A stretch of 64,000 nt of DNA from Rhizomys pruinosus (GCA_009823505.1 VZQC01000544.1:2190460-2254459), one strand, 5' to 3'; positions 32,393-44,090 are shown, counted from the first letter of the stretch. The notes: a model not told the origin generated them from the letters alone. A program made the numbers and translations.

Positions 32393-32614
32393 CTTTTTTT
32401 AATGTTTTTTTTTTTATTTTTTATGAGTGTACTGTCTGCATGTAGGTTTGTGCACCCGTGTTGTGCAATGCCACGGAGGTCAGAAGAGGGTGTCAGATTC
32501 CTCTGGAACTGGAGTTAAAGATGGTTCTTAGCTGCCATGTGGGTGCTGGGAATGGAACCCAGGTCCTCTGCAAGAGCAGTTGGCGCTCTTAACCACTAGG
32601 CCATCTCTCCAGCC
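32393..32614 (-). mobile_element. B3-type SINE, short subfamily
   Basis: Reverse-complement copy ending ctaggccatctctccagccc; agcag...tgtgttctt flanks suggest the target duplication. Confidence 0.9.
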
Positions 32615-32670
32615 CAGCAGTGTGTGTGTTCTTAAGCGGACTGCACTGTATCCTTAGCAAGAGTTAAAAT

Positions 32671-32740
32671 GAACCTGGGCATGTCCATGTGCACCTGTAA
32701 TACCAGCACTTGGGAGGTAGAAGAGATGGATGGAAGCAAA

Positions 32741-32785
<45 letters not shown>
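32671..32785 (+). mobile_element. B1-like fragment with (GT)n
   Basis: cacctgtaataccagcactt gggagg identifies a partial B1-like element; a (GT)n run of about 21 units follows at 32742-32785. Confidence 0.6.
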
Positions 32786-32786
<1 letters not shown>

Positions 32787-33058
32787 TGCTGGTTTAAAAT
32801 AGTAGATGTTGTGTATTTTATATATAAGCCGTAGTTCATTAACCCCTCAGAATTACCATACAGAAGTTGCTTCCACTGGCTGTGGGATCTCCCTCCTGCT
32901 GCAGGCCCAGTTCCTGGCAATACAGTGGCACTTTAGGATTAGAGCTTGAGCTCAGTCATGGTCCAGCAAGGCCCGAATCCAAAGACCTGTTGCTGCACGG
33001 CTTCCCCTAAGCTTTATATCCAGCCCTGTTCCTGCCTCCATCTCCCTTGCTCTTCTCC

Positions 33059-33062
<4 letters not shown>
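32786..33062. other. unique intronic sequence
   Basis: No element recognised. Confidence 0.4.
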
Positions 33063-33110
<48 letters not shown>

Positions 33111-33258
33111 GTTTTTTTGTATTTTGAGCCAGGGTCTTCCTGTAGCCTGAGCTGGCCTGGAACTCACTGTGTAGACCAGGCTGGCCTTGAACTCACAGAG
33201 ATCTGCCTGCCTCTTTTTCCCCAGTGCTGGGCTTATCGGTATGCACCCTGCCCGGCCC
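33063..33258 (-). mobile_element. B1 SINE with 46-bp T-run
   Basis: T-run 33064-33109, then reverse-complement B1 to cccggcccc. Confidence 0.88.
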
Positions 33259-33880
33259 CTCCCACTTCTTTTTACTCTGCTCTTAGCTTCCGTAGTAGAA
33301 TCTTCTCTTTTACTCACATCTGTTCTCTACTCCCAAATCAAAAGCTGGAGAACCCCGTGGCCCCGTGATTTTCTATCATCTGGTTTCTTACACTCCTACT
33401 GCATGGTGAAAAATGTAGCCTCTAATCATATTCTCTTTGCCTCTTTCATCCTCAAATGGAATCTCTTGCTGTGTTTCAATTCCAAACCCCCAAGGAAATG
33501 AGCAATTGGCACGCTTTGGTTCAAGGACCTTCCCCTGGATGAATCAAATATGGCAGAGTGGCATGGTCCCATTGTAGTAGCAAAAGTGTCCAGGTCCCAA
33601 TGTTGTAGCCATGTGATAGGAGCAACAGACCATTCTCAAATGTGGGAAAAAAGAGAGTCCACTAGCACACTAAGCTAAATCCAGTCTGACAGCCTGGAAC
33701 ATAGGACTCTTTGTCCATTCATTACCTCCAAATTATTGGTGCTTTTATGCTGTAGCTCTTTCAGAAAAGCTCTTGGTAATTGAGACTTTCTCATAGTTGA
33801 CTGTGATGAGGCTAGAGTGTTTGCTGAAGCTGGAGGTCCTGGAGGAGAATTACAGCTCTCTGTGTGCCCCTTTCTTTCAG
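33259..33880. other. unique intronic sequence to the next exon
   Basis: Ends in a good acceptor, cccctttctttcag. Confidence 0.5.
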
Positions 33881-34040
33881 TGTACCACTTCCTGTGGAGG
33901 TGGCTTTCAGAAGAGGACTGTACACTGCATCCCCTCAGAGAATGCTACAACTGAAGATCAAGAACAGTGCCTCTGTGACCATGAACTCAGACCTCCAGAA
34001 TCCCAAAACTGCAGCCAGCAAGCCTGCAGGATAAGTGCTG
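33881..34040 (+). CDS. Adamts12: Adamts12 exon, thrombospondin type-1 repeat 8
   Basis: A 160-bp exon: 53 codons plus one base, so it ends in phase 1; acceptor ctttctttcag, donor gtaggt at 34041. The peptide opens [16 protein letters not shown] and runs through [24 protein letters not shown], the last [11 protein letters not shown] fits the O-fucosylation signal; NAT and NCS are N-glycosylation sequons. The single trailing G joins with AT of the terminal exon to encode Asp, giving ISA-D-LPCTKD across the junction, which matches ADAMTS12. The following intron is 12.8 kb and contains the minisatellite and the CpG-rich block. Confidence 0.94.
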
Positions 34041-34945
34041 GTAGGTTACTGGTGTGCACATTGGGGGCAGAGAGTTTTACATGAGTAAGTGATTCTATAT
34101 GACTCAACTTGTGGATAGTTTTATACACCCTTTGCTGAAAGAAACTATTAATTCCTCAGAGGCTAATAAACAGAACTATAGGAGCAAGCTATCTGATTTG
34201 GTAAAGTCTGAATGATTCCTTGAGGAATTACTTCATCCATTTTCCTATCTCACAGCATCTTTAAATTGATGTCATCCCACACAGATGAGAATGACTCCGG
34301 TTGTTTTTCGTTTTTGGTTTTTTTTTTTTTTTTTCCTTCAAAGATATCTGAGAGCTATTCCAGCCTGTCTCAGGAACCTAGCCAATTACAGATGGTCTAT
34401 AAATTTAGTTATACTACCTTAGGTCAGGTTCCCCAGAAGCAAGCTCTGAGGTGAATGCACACATGAAAAGGATTCATTCAGACAGTGCATCTAGGGAAGA
34501 CGATTAGGGAATGGGAGAAGCATGGCAGATGAAGGTTGCACGGCCGGAGCAGCCTCTCGGGGACCTGGAACTTGGCCCACAAGGAGTTCCAGAGTGTGGG
34601 ATATATATACATAAATGCTGCCTGCTCCAGAGCCATCAGGAGTTTTACATCCCTGTAATCCTCATCTGTTGACCAAGGGCTACCTCAAAGGAAGTTAATC
34701 TGCTGACACTTAAAGCTCTATACTAGGAACAGGAGCTCTAGTAGGCTCTGGGTATACTTCCAAAGAACCAGACTGTCTGGGTATTTTTTTTTAATGAAAA
34801 TAAAGAAGCTAGAAATTGAGTAGGGGAAGGGAGTATCATGTGAAAACGGGTAAGAGAAGCTCAAAGAGGGAAAGAAAGAGTGGTAGAAAATTATCGTGGT
34901 CAGCATGGTCTTCTCATCCAGTTCCCTTTGAAAAGCATCTGATTT
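34041..34945. other. intronic sequence, largely unassigned
   Basis: A T-run lies at about 34319-34335. Near 34430-34560 there may be an old mammalian repeat (ggttccccagaagcaagctc), not assigned. Confidence 0.45.
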
Positions 34946-34999
34946 AGGGCTAGGGTAGCTCGGAGGAAGAGCACATGCCCAGCATGTCTCCAGTGTCAG
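34946..34999 (+). mobile_element. ID-like SINE fragment
   Basis: agggctagggtagctcggag gaagagcacatgcccagcatgt resembles an ID (BC1) head. Confidence 0.45.
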
Positions 35000-35169
35000 C
35001 AAAGAAGTATGGGAAATTGTGACATATGATGTAGTCACTTTAAGTGTATCAAATGGCAGCCTGGGGAGGTCAAGTGGTATGTTTCTGATGCACAGTAGGT
35101 TGATAACAGAGGCAGAATGCCAGCTGTGTTTCCTTTTCACACTTCAGCTTTAAAAAAGGAGAGCAGAAG

Positions 35170-35340
35170 GTTTCCATCACAGAGCAGTACGTTTCTATCT
35201 ACATAACCTTACAAAGTTATTTAACTCTCTCTGAGTTTTAGTTTCCTCTGGAGTGTAAATTAAAGAAAAAAAAAAAAGCCTTACAGACTCATTGTGAAGA
35301 TTGTGAATGAAATGTATGAAATGGACTTAAAAGGCAAATG
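35170..35340 (+). mobile_element. MIR-like element
   Basis: acaaagttatttaactctct ctgagttttagtttcctc is the hallmark MIR core region; a 12-bp A-run interrupts it. Confidence 0.6.
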
Positions 35341-35342
35341 CT

Positions 35343-35465
35343 TAGTCAGTCATTGTGATATACACCTGTAATCCCAGCACTCAGGAAACTGAGACCAGAG
35401 GATCATGAGTTCAAGTCGTGAGTTCAAGTCAGCTTAAGCTGTATAAGGAGAGCCTGTCTCTCAGG
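35343..35465 (+). mobile_element. old B1-related SINE
   Basis: acacctgtaatcccagcact, gatcatgagttcaagtc and gagcctgtctct; includes a 15-bp direct duplication (gtgagttcaagtc). Confidence 0.6.
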
Positions 35466-35631
35466 AGAAATGCTTCACTGAAGCAGCTGCTGCTTCCTTC
35501 AGGAAGGTTACTTTTTCTCAATAGACTGAAGTTCGCTTATCCATACATATAATTCAGGCATGAGTTTCATGGCAATTTTTTTGATCCATTGAATGACAAG
35601 ATCTCTACATTTAAAACCTGGAGAAGAGTTG

Positions 35632-36083
35632 AGCAGTGGCTCACTGGAAAAGAGCACTTCCCCATGCAAGCTGGAGGGCTGGAGTTTGGATCCCATCGCC
35701 CCATAAAAAGCTGGGTGCGTCGGGGCTGGAGAGATGGCATAACGGTTAAGAGCACCGACCACTCTTGCAGAAGACCCGGGTTCGATCCCCAGCACCCACA
35801 TGGCAGCCAAGAACCGTCTGAAACTCCAATTCCAAGAGAACTCCAGTTCCAGGGGAATCCGACACCCTCTTCTGATGACACGGGTGCACAAACCTGCATG
35901 CAGACAGTACATTCATACACATACAGAAATAAATTTTAAAAATTAAAAGAAAAAGCTGGGTGTGACAGAAGGAGCACTGGGGCTTGCTGACTGCCAGTCT
36001 AGCTCTAGGTGCAGGGAGAGACCCTGTCTCAGAGGAAGAAAGTGGAGAGTGACAGAGAAGGCTGCACACACACACACACACAC
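35632..36083 (+). mobile_element. B3A-type SINE interrupted by a younger B3-type SINE, ending in (CA)n
   Basis: Left part to ccataaaaagctgggtg (35714), right part from aaaaagctgggtgtg (about 35950) with gagagaccctgtctcaga, gtggagagtgacagagaagg and (CA)n at 36064-36083. Confidence 0.7.
35723..35938 (+). mobile_element. B3-type SINE, long subfamily, nested
   Basis: ggggctggagagatggcata to acatacagaaataaa, with the extra 17-bp segment. It is missing about 20 bp (ctccgcggcattgcatg region). aaaaagctgggtg is duplicated on both sides. Confidence 0.9.
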
Positions 36084-36553
36084 AGACGTACACATGCACA
36101 CGCACATACTCATATACATGTATATATGTGCACATATACCATACTCACATGCATCCAAAGAAACCTTAGAGAACAGCTTATCAGCCAAGAAGAGAAGGCT
36201 TTTGGTGTAAGTTTTTGTTTTGTTCTCCAGCAACAAAACTCAGTTTTAAGTGATAAATTTTACATGATGGGACTTGATGTTGAAAGAAAACTTTTGACAA
36301 ATTAAATTTACCAGAGTTTATTTGATCAAAGGTCAGAGGGCTTTAGGCAGCAAACAGGGCAGGTGATATTTATAAATAAAAAAGGAATTAACAGAAACAA
36401 TCTGGCTGCATCTCACTATTTGCCTTATTTGGGCACTGGCTAATCATTTGACATGCAGGAACTGGCTATCGTTCAACTACTATAATTGGCTGAAACTTAG
36501 CTATTTGTTGCAAGAATAAACTCTCAAATTAGGTTGCAGTTTGTTTACCTGCT
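36084..36553. other. intronic sequence, possibly containing an old LTR
   Basis: gaataaactctcaaattagg looks like an LTR polyadenylation region, but no structure could be supported. Confidence 0.35.
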
Positions 36554-36554
36554 G

Positions 36555-36965
36555 TTCTAGTTTGCTTTCGATTGCTGTGTTAAAACACTCTGGCCAAAAC
36601 CAGTGTTGGGAGGAATGGGTTTATTCGGCTCACATCTCCTGGGTCTCAGTTCATCACTGAGGGAGCCCAATGTAGGAACTCAGGGCAGGAACCTAGAGGC
36701 AGGAGCTGAAGCATGGGCCATGCAGGAATGCTGCTTACTGGCTTGCTGTCCTGGCCCATGCTCAGCCTGCTTTCTTATACAGAACAACCTGGTCAGGAAT
36801 GGCACTGCCCACAGTGGGCTGGGCCCTCCCACATCACTCAGCAATCAAGAAAATACTCCACAGATGTGGCCACAGGCCAGCCCAATGGAGGCAATTTCCC
36901 AATTGAGGCTCCCTCAACCCATGTGTGTCAAGTTGAAACGAAAGTTATCCAACACAACTGCTAAG
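36555..36965 (-). mobile_element. rodent interspersed repeat, class not assigned
   Basis: cgattgctgtgttaaaacac, caggaacctagaggcaggag, gcaatttcccaattgaggct and gtgtgtcaagttgaaac are a well-known rodent repeat order. The + strand relative is at 12030-12325. Confidence 0.6.
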
Positions 36966-37082
36966 TTAAGCTGCAGTAACCTTTGCAGGAACTCAAACTG
37001 GGAGATATACATTCTCCTCAGAGGCTGCTTCTGGGGAACTTGACCTAAGACTCTATGGCTGAAGATACATAAAGTTACATTA

Positions 37083-38335
37083 TTCTCAATGTCTTTTTTA
37101 TTGAACTTTTGTGCATTTCCTATAATACATCTTAATCATATTTAGAAACCCCTTCCTGCATCTGTACCTCCCCATAGCTCCCCAAATATTTTTGTTGGTT
37201 TCAGAATTTCATATAGTATATTTTGACTGTATTCAGGGCTCCTCCCCCACCTCATCCCCACCCTCCACTTCATAGCCTCTAGTATTATTTGTCTTTTTAG
37301 ACCTATTTTGCCTAATTTGTATTTCCTACATGCTCTTGGGTGTGGATTTATTTCTTGGAGTCTGGTCAGCCTACCAGGCAAGGAGAATTGACTTTCCCTC
37401 TCCCATCATCTATCAGTTGTCAATATACCCTCAGCTAGGGCTGGGGATTCCCGCCCATTTCCCCATCCATGCTGGGACCCTGTCTGCTTGGGTTTTATAG
37501 TCTTGTGCATGCTGTCATAAGTGCTGTGTGTTTGTATGTGCACCTTTCCTTGTAGTGTAATGTGCAGACGATGCTTTCCTTGTTCTCATCCACTGCTTCT
37601 GCCTCTTGCAGTCTTTCTGCCCCTTGTTCCACAATGATCCCTGAGCCTTGGGAGGAACTGGTGTCATAATGCTGTCCCATTTAGGGATGAGCACTCCTAG
37701 CTTATTCTCTGCACATCTACCATTTGTGGGTCTCTGCGTTATGCCATCGGCTATAAGAAGAACCTTCTCTAATCTATGGGTATAACAATAAGTCATTATG
37801 AGTCAGTTTCATATGACACCTACTTAGCAGAATGATTGTATAGGTTCTCACCTATGACCTGGAAACTCCCTAGTCGCAGGTTCTTGGCCCTGATAATAAT
37901 GTCAGATATGGTCTCCACATTGGAAGCAGGCTTTAAATCCGATTAGAGGGAGGCTGGTTATCTCTATAACATTTGTGCCACTATTGCACCAGTTGAGCAT
38001 ATTTTGCCAAGCCAGTTGACAGAGTTCACAGCTAGCTCACAAGGTTCACAGGCAAGTCAGGCTTGTGATTATCTTTGTCTGCTAGCAACATTCAAAGTAC
38101 TTTTTAGTGCTATGAAATGTAGCCAGCAGACATGTAACTTCCAGGTCAGGGCCAACTTGATTTCTTCTTGCTCGTTCTGTGACTCAGATACACAATATCT
38201 TCAGCGATAGAGTCTCACCTTTAAGCTTTGGTGGGTAACCAAGAGCAATGGCAAAAGCTAGTATTGTCTGAGTGTCTTCAAGAACTCTCTGGTCAACCAC
38301 ACCAAAAGACAGACTCCATTACTCTCCTATAATGA
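37083..38335 (-). mobile_element. L1, Lx-type 3' region, minus orientation
   Basis: Pyrimidine-rich start and cttcagttgtcaata-type order parallel 55830-56640; further on, gtgccactattgcac is the reverse of gtgcaatagtggcac seen in the + strand Lx pieces at 51545 and 54270. Confidence 0.6.
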
Positions 38336-39185
38336 CAGGGTGACTACATTTAAACTCTTTTTATATTATATTAATTATATTATGCTACATATATATTCAA
38401 AGAAGCTTCTAAATAGCTTCCTGATTACTTATACTAATTACAAAATGGAGAGTGCTGCATGTATATGTAGTCCAGTAGTTGGGCTTTAGAATATCCAGAT
38501 GAATTTACACTGCCCTTCATGAAAGAGCCAACCATGAAACATCAACGAAGGTTCATGCTACTCCTGAAAAAGCAGCATATTGATAGTACACAGTGGCAAA
38601 CTTTTCCCAAGGATTCTTTATGATAAAAAGTAATAAAATGTGTGCTTGCTCCCTTCAAAGTACTAAGACACACAGTTAATACTGAGATTAGTCTCAGGGT
38701 ATTTCTATTTCCAAATCATGCAATTATTCAAAAACTAAATGTTGCTTATTTACTGCTAGACACAATATCAAATAAAGATACAAAAGCACAAACCAGTGAG
38801 AAGCACTATGAGAAGAATGGGAAGAAGTGAGTGAGAATTTGGGGGAAAATCATCAAGCCTAGCCTGGGAATTCCAGGAGGAGCTTTAAGATTCTGGAACA
38901 TGAGGAAGAAGACAAGATAACACAGTACACATGAATCTAACTCAAGGGAAGAACTCAGAGAAAGTTAGAAAATGACAAAATTCGAGAGGCAAAGTCAAAC
39001 TAGAGTAATAAAGAGCATGTGAAACATGCTGATGAATTAGGACTTTATCCATCTACAGAAGGAGCCAGTGAAGTATCCCAAACAGGGAAGGAATGATAAT
39101 GAAGTGATTCTGGCTCCACTGTGGAGAACAGACAAGGAAGGAAGACCAGCTAGGAGACTGTAACTCCATGTCAAGAGGCACAGGA
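38336..39185. other. intronic sequence, unassigned
   Basis: Purine-rich from about 38770 up to the minisatellite. No exon recognised. Confidence 0.45.
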
Positions 39186-39189
39186 ATGT

Positions 39190-40380
39190 AGGAGGTCAGA
39201 ACCTCAGCAGAAGGAAGTAAGCAGGTTCAGGCAGTGCTGTAGAACCACAGACAGGGGAAGTAAGCAGGTTCAGGTACTGCTGTAGAACCACAGACAGGGG
39301 AAGTAAGCAGGTTCAGGTACTGCTGTAGGAACCACGGACAGGGGAAGTAAGCAGGTTCAGGCACTGCTGTAGGAACCACAGACAGGGGAAGTAAGCAGGT
39401 TCAGGCAGTGCTGTAGAACCATAGACAGGGGAAGTAAGCAGGTTCAGGTACTGCTGTAGGAACCACAGACAGGGAAGTAAGCAGGTTCAGGCACTGCTGT
39501 AGAACCACAGACAGGGGAAGTAAGCAGGTTCAGGTACTGCTGTAGGAACCACAGACAGGGAAGTAAGCAGGTTCAGGCACTGCTGTAGAACCACAGACAG
39601 GGGAAGTAAGCAGGTTCAGGCACTGCTGTAGGAACCACAGACAGGGGAAGTAAGCAGGTTCAGGCACTGCTTGCTACAGAGGTAGGGTAGCAGTCTTAAA
39701 CAAGACAGGGGAAGTAACAGGCAGCATGGGAACCATGAAGGGATGCAGGCAGACTGCTGTAGGAACCACAGACAGGGAAGTAAGCAGGTTCAGGCACTGC
39801 TGTAGGAACTACAGACAGGGAAGTAAGCAGGTTCAGGCACTGCTGTAGGAACTACAGACAGGGGAAGTAAGCAGGTTCAGACACTGCTGTAGGAACTACA
39901 GACAGGGGAAGTAAGCAGGTTCAGGCACTGCTGTAGGAACCACAGACAGGGGAAGTAAGCAGGTTCAGAGCACTGCTGTAGGAACTACAGACAGGGGAAG
40001 TAAGGCAGGCAGCGTAACAAAGTAACAGAGACACTGCTGTAGGAACTACAGACAGGGGAAGTAAGCAGGTTCAGGCACTGCTGTAGGAACTACAGACAGG
40101 GGAAGTAAGCAGGTTCAGGCACTGCTGTAGGAACTACAGACAGGGGAAGTAAGCAGGTTCAGGCACTGCTGTAGGAACCACAGACAGGGAAGTAAGCAGG
40201 TTCAGGCACTGCTGTAGGAACTACAGACAGGGGAAGTAAGCAGGTTCAGGCACTGCTGTAGGAACTACAGACAGGGGAAGTAAGCAGGTTCAGGCACTGC
40301 TGTAGGAACTACAGACAGGGGAAGTAAGCAGGTTCAGCTACTGCTGTAGGAACCACGACAGGGGAAGTAAGCAGGTTCGC
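39190..40380 (+). repeat. minisatellite, about 24 units of 42-45 bp
   Basis: Unit core gaagtaagcaggttcaggca ctgctgtaggaac cacagacagggg. Units left of 39660 mostly read ccacagacag; those to the right mostly ctacagacag. Two bursts of scrambled sequence interrupt the array (about 39668-39760 and 39995-40030). Confidence 0.97.
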
Positions 40381-40870
40381 ACTGCATAGTTCTAGCTATG
40401 TATATCTAAGGCATAGCTGAGTCAGCTCCGCTGGCTCAGGAATGCCTGTCTAGGACTACAGAAGGCGGAGTATAGCAGGTTTCAGAACTGCTGTAGGACC
40501 ATACAGACAGGGAGTAAGCGAGGTATATGGCCCACTAGCTGTTAGGAACTACAGACAGGAGAGCACAATTACAAGCTAAGCAGGTTGCCAGGCACTGCTG
40601 TAGCGACATACGGAAGGGTGAAGTCTCAGAGGATTTCAGACACTGTGCCTTAAGAACCTCACCGAGACAGGAGAAGCATCAAGCTCCAGCGCACCTCGAC
40701 GTGCGCACAACTACAGCAGGGGAAGCTTAAGCCAGGCTCTCTCACGCAGCACTGCCAGGCAACCTACAGACAGGGAAATTAAGCAGGTGTCCAGGAATCA
40801 ATGCTGCTTTGCAACTACGAGAAGGCGGGAAGTTAAGCAAGTGTGAGAACACCTGCTGTAACGATTGGAT
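40381..40870 (+). repeat. degenerate end of the minisatellite
   Basis: Recognisable shards (ctgctgtagg, acagacaggg, taagcaggt) persist, but with dense small insertions, deletions and substitutions that rise suddenly rather than gradually. Confidence 0.8.
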
Positions 40871-41945
40871 TTTGAACAGAGGAAGAGGATAGGAAAACTA
40901 ATGCCTGAGTTCCACGAATTTGGACAGGTGAGATGAATGAAATAAGCAGGGTGCGAACTGAGCAGAGTCGATGAAGGTCATGAATTCTTACCTAGTACAT
41001 GTTTACTTGAGGGCCTGTGACCATTTCTAGGTACCAGGTAGGCTGTGCCTTGTTACTTTGCGACATGGGTGTGACTAGGCCAAAGGTTGCTGTGTGTATA
41101 TGTTTATTATACTGATTAGATTATCTTCGAAGCTGCCTATTGGATGTGAGCAAATGCGAGTCTATCAATAATCACTAACTGGTATAATTGCAAAGATCAT
41201 GTATAATTTTTCATACTTGTGCTGACACTGCAATAGCGTGGTGGACGTATCAACAGCTGCTGTGCAAATTAGATATAGATAACAATGATTCCTCCACATC
41301 CGGCCAGAACAAAGTATCCAGGGCACACAAAAGCGGATGTAACTTCACGATATCCTTCTCTTCAACGGCAAAACCGATGTGCTCATCATAGTGACGGCAA
41401 CTCAATGACAAAGACAACCCGAAAGGGGGCGGGGAACCCCCGGGGGCTGCCAACAAAGTGATCTTTGCATTTAGGGTCATTCTACCTATACCCCGAGCTA
41501 TACCCATCCTACAAATGCTTTGAAAATGATAAATCACTACCAGAATCTACTTCGCAGGCCACATTCACATATAGCGGCATGCCCGTGATAACCATAAGGT
41601 GAAGATCTGGTATTGAATGATGATAAAGGCATGCACGTGCCTTTCCTAAGACATTGTAATGCGTTACCGTTTCCATTGCTTGACAAATCATAGCAGTCCG
41701 AGAAGGCACCGCAGACGATGAAAGGTGATCTTATTTTGGACTGTAATGGGTTATTCACGAAGTTAGGAGTCAAGTCACGAACGGAGGCGTGCGTAGACAG
41801 GAGTGGAAACATGACAATTTCCCTCCCAATGGCGAATTGTAGAAGAGTCAGAACTAGAAGTAGCATCGCTCTCTCTCTCGCGCCTCCAAAGCCTACCTCA
41901 GAAGCTTTCATCTCCTCCAAGGGATAAAGCTCCATGGACGCCCTA
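40871..41945. other. anomalous CpG-rich, repeat-free block
   Basis: From about 41200 to 41945 the sequence has frequent CpG (31 by hand count in 41221-41940), no SINE or L1 and no similarity to the flanks. Open frames exist on the minus strand (95 and 141 codons) but show no domain I recognise. 40871-41200 looks transitional. Confidence 0.6.
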
Positions 41946-42694
41946 AAATACTCCTCCCCCAATGGGGACCCATATGACCAATGATGTCCAAACTACCCTG
42001 AGCCTATGGGGAACATTTTTCACTTAAAACACCACAACCATTTTACTTCTTTTAGGTACTACCTGAATTTTAAGGATCTAAAATCTACATTGGAACTATC
42101 ATCCCCATAGTAGAGAGTATAAGATCTTTTCCAGGTAGCTAGGTACTCACACACTGCAGCAAAGCAAGGTATGACATGCACATTATAGAAGATTTTTGCC
42201 TGTTATGTTGTTGTTGTTGTTTGTGTTGTTCTTGAGTATTTGGTTGATCTAGACCTACTCCCGAAGTTGTCTAATCCCCCTAAGCAAGCCACATCCCTAG
42301 GAGGGGAAGCACTCAGTTGGGAATTCTCCTATTCTTACTGGACTGTGGCTTATTCTTGAAGGCTTTTCTTAATTGGCTGTTGAGTGATATGCAGAGGGCC
42401 CAGGAGCCCACTGTAGTTAGGTTACCCCTGGGGCAGTGGTCCTGAGGTTGCATAACGAAAGTCCAGGCTAGACAGCAGTGAGGAAGCCTCAGTAAGCACC
42501 CTCCTCCAGGACTGCTTCGTGCCCATGTTTTCCAGGTTCCTGCCTTATGATTCCTGCCCTTCCTTCCTCCGGTAGTGGTCTGTAAAGACCGCACAGGAAT
42601 AATTAACCTTTTCTCCTCAGGTTCTTTTTGGTGAACTTCACTCTTTTTCACATCACCACGCAGTGAGTAAACGTAACTAGCGACTTTGTTCAAT
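41946..42694. other. intronic sequence; tail of a rodent repeat near 41960-42010
   Basis: tgagcctatggggaacattt is the terminus shared with 24665-24910 and 43305-43660. A short (GTT)n lies near 42203-42225. The rest is unassigned. Confidence 0.45.
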
Positions 42695-43070
42695 ATTTTA
42701 ATATGACGGGTAGAAACTTATATGTCGTTATAAACTTAATACCCTCTTTACACTGCATAGACAACTCCCATTGTATATACATGTACCACATTTTCTCTAT
42801 CCACTCGTCAGTTGAGGGGCACCTGGGCTGGTTCCAGCTTTTTGCTATTGTGAACAGAGCTGCAATAAACATAGCTGTGCATGTATCTTTGCAGTAAGTT
42901 GTGTCTTGTGGGTATATACCCAGGAGTGGTATGACTGGGTCAAATGGAAGGCTCATTTTGAGTCTTCTAAGGGTTCTCCACACTGCTTTCCATAGTGGCT
43001 GTACAAGTTTACATTCCCACCAGCAATGGATGAGTGTTCCCCTTTCCCCGCAACCTCTCCAGCATAAATA
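42695..43070 (-). pseudogene. L1 ORF2 C-terminal fragment, minus orientation
   Basis: The minus strand encodes an ORF2-like C-terminal segment ([16 protein letters not shown], then [30 protein letters not shown]). It is truncated at both ends and not functional. Its orientation is opposite to the L1 3' UTR that follows. Confidence 0.9.
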
Positions 43071-43189
43071 AAAATTAAAAAAAAATAAAAAAAATAAAAA
43101 AAAGAAACCAACTGGAGAAATCACTGTGTCTGCTTGCCAATAATAATACACAAGCCCACCCACAAAGGGAATATATTAAATTATTCTCT

Positions 43190-44090
43190 TACAATGGAAA
43201 AAAATAATAATAATATTAATAAATCCCCAGTTGAAAGGCAAGCTGAGCAAAGTTATTATTATATTTCTTTCTATCTGAAAGCAACTGTGAATCTCTTAAT
43301 GGTCACTAGTAGTCACTTTTCTGTTGCTGTGATAAAACACCATGACCAAAGGAACTTACAAAAGGAAGAGTTTATTTGAGATTATGATTGACGGTTCCAG
43401 GGAATTAGAGTCCATTGTGGTGGGAGGCATGGTGGCTGGAGCAGCAAGCCGAGGGTCACATCTCACAAAGAGCACAGGAAGCAGAGAGAACGACTGGAGA
43501 CCACAAGGCCTGCCAAACTCACCAAGCCTGCCCCCATCGACACACTTCCTCTAGCATGGCCACACCTTCTAAGACCTCCAAAAACAGTGCCACCAACTGG
43601 AGACAAAATGTCTGAATACTTAAAGCCTATGGGGGACACTCATTCAAACCACCACACCACTTATTTTCATACATGGTAATTAATGTATATGGGTGGAAGG
43701 TATATATTCATAATTTAGGATAGTATAAAATTCAAGAAAAAAATGTGAATTCCTAAACATATTTCAGAGTTAACATACAGTTTATTCCCAGAGGATATAA
43801 TTCTGGTACATATAGGACATTTATATGGGCATATTTTGAAACAATACAAATGGGAGGGAACAACATAAGGACTGGGTCAAAGAACTGATTGATACAGTTA
43901 AATTCTGCCCCAAGCAATAAACCTCTACAGAGAAAAACTTTAAAAAGACTGAGAGAAAGATGCAGGACATGTATGGCAGAATGCATAAACTGGGGTGGGG
44001 TGGGGGGAAGGGAAAGGGGAATATGTCTAAATTAAACTGAAAAATGATGTATGAAATACACAAGCCATCAATAAAACTATTATATTAAAA
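43190..44090 (+). mobile_element. L1 3' UTR, interrupted
   Basis: aaatccccagttgaaaggca through the G-rich tract at about 43990 to caataaaactatt; interrupted by another repeat at 43305-43660. Together with the inverted ORF2 piece before it, it may be one twin-primed insertion. Confidence 0.85.
43305..43660 (+). mobile_element. rodent interspersed repeat inserted in L1
   Basis: ctgttgctgtgataaaacac catgaccaaag start and aagcctatgggggacactca end. Class not assigned. Confidence 0.6.

Noticed and set aside
33797..33880. Extension of the TSR8 frame to an ATG at 33797
   Set aside because: Same reason: the acceptor at 33880 and the family exon pattern set the boundary.
36603..37043. 146-codon plus-strand frame
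   Set aside because: It lies over a common rodent interspersed repeat (36555-36965).
39190..40870. Regular repeats resembling a CRISPR array
   Set aside because: The units are head-to-tail with no unique spacers, in a mammalian intron; it is a minisatellite.
41537..41962. 141-codon minus-strand frame as a gene
   Set aside because: No recognised domain, no splice or promoter context, and it lies in a block of doubtful origin. Kept as a finding only.
42690..43163. 157-codon minus-strand frame as a host gene
   Set aside because: Its sequence is the C-terminal part of L1 ORF2.
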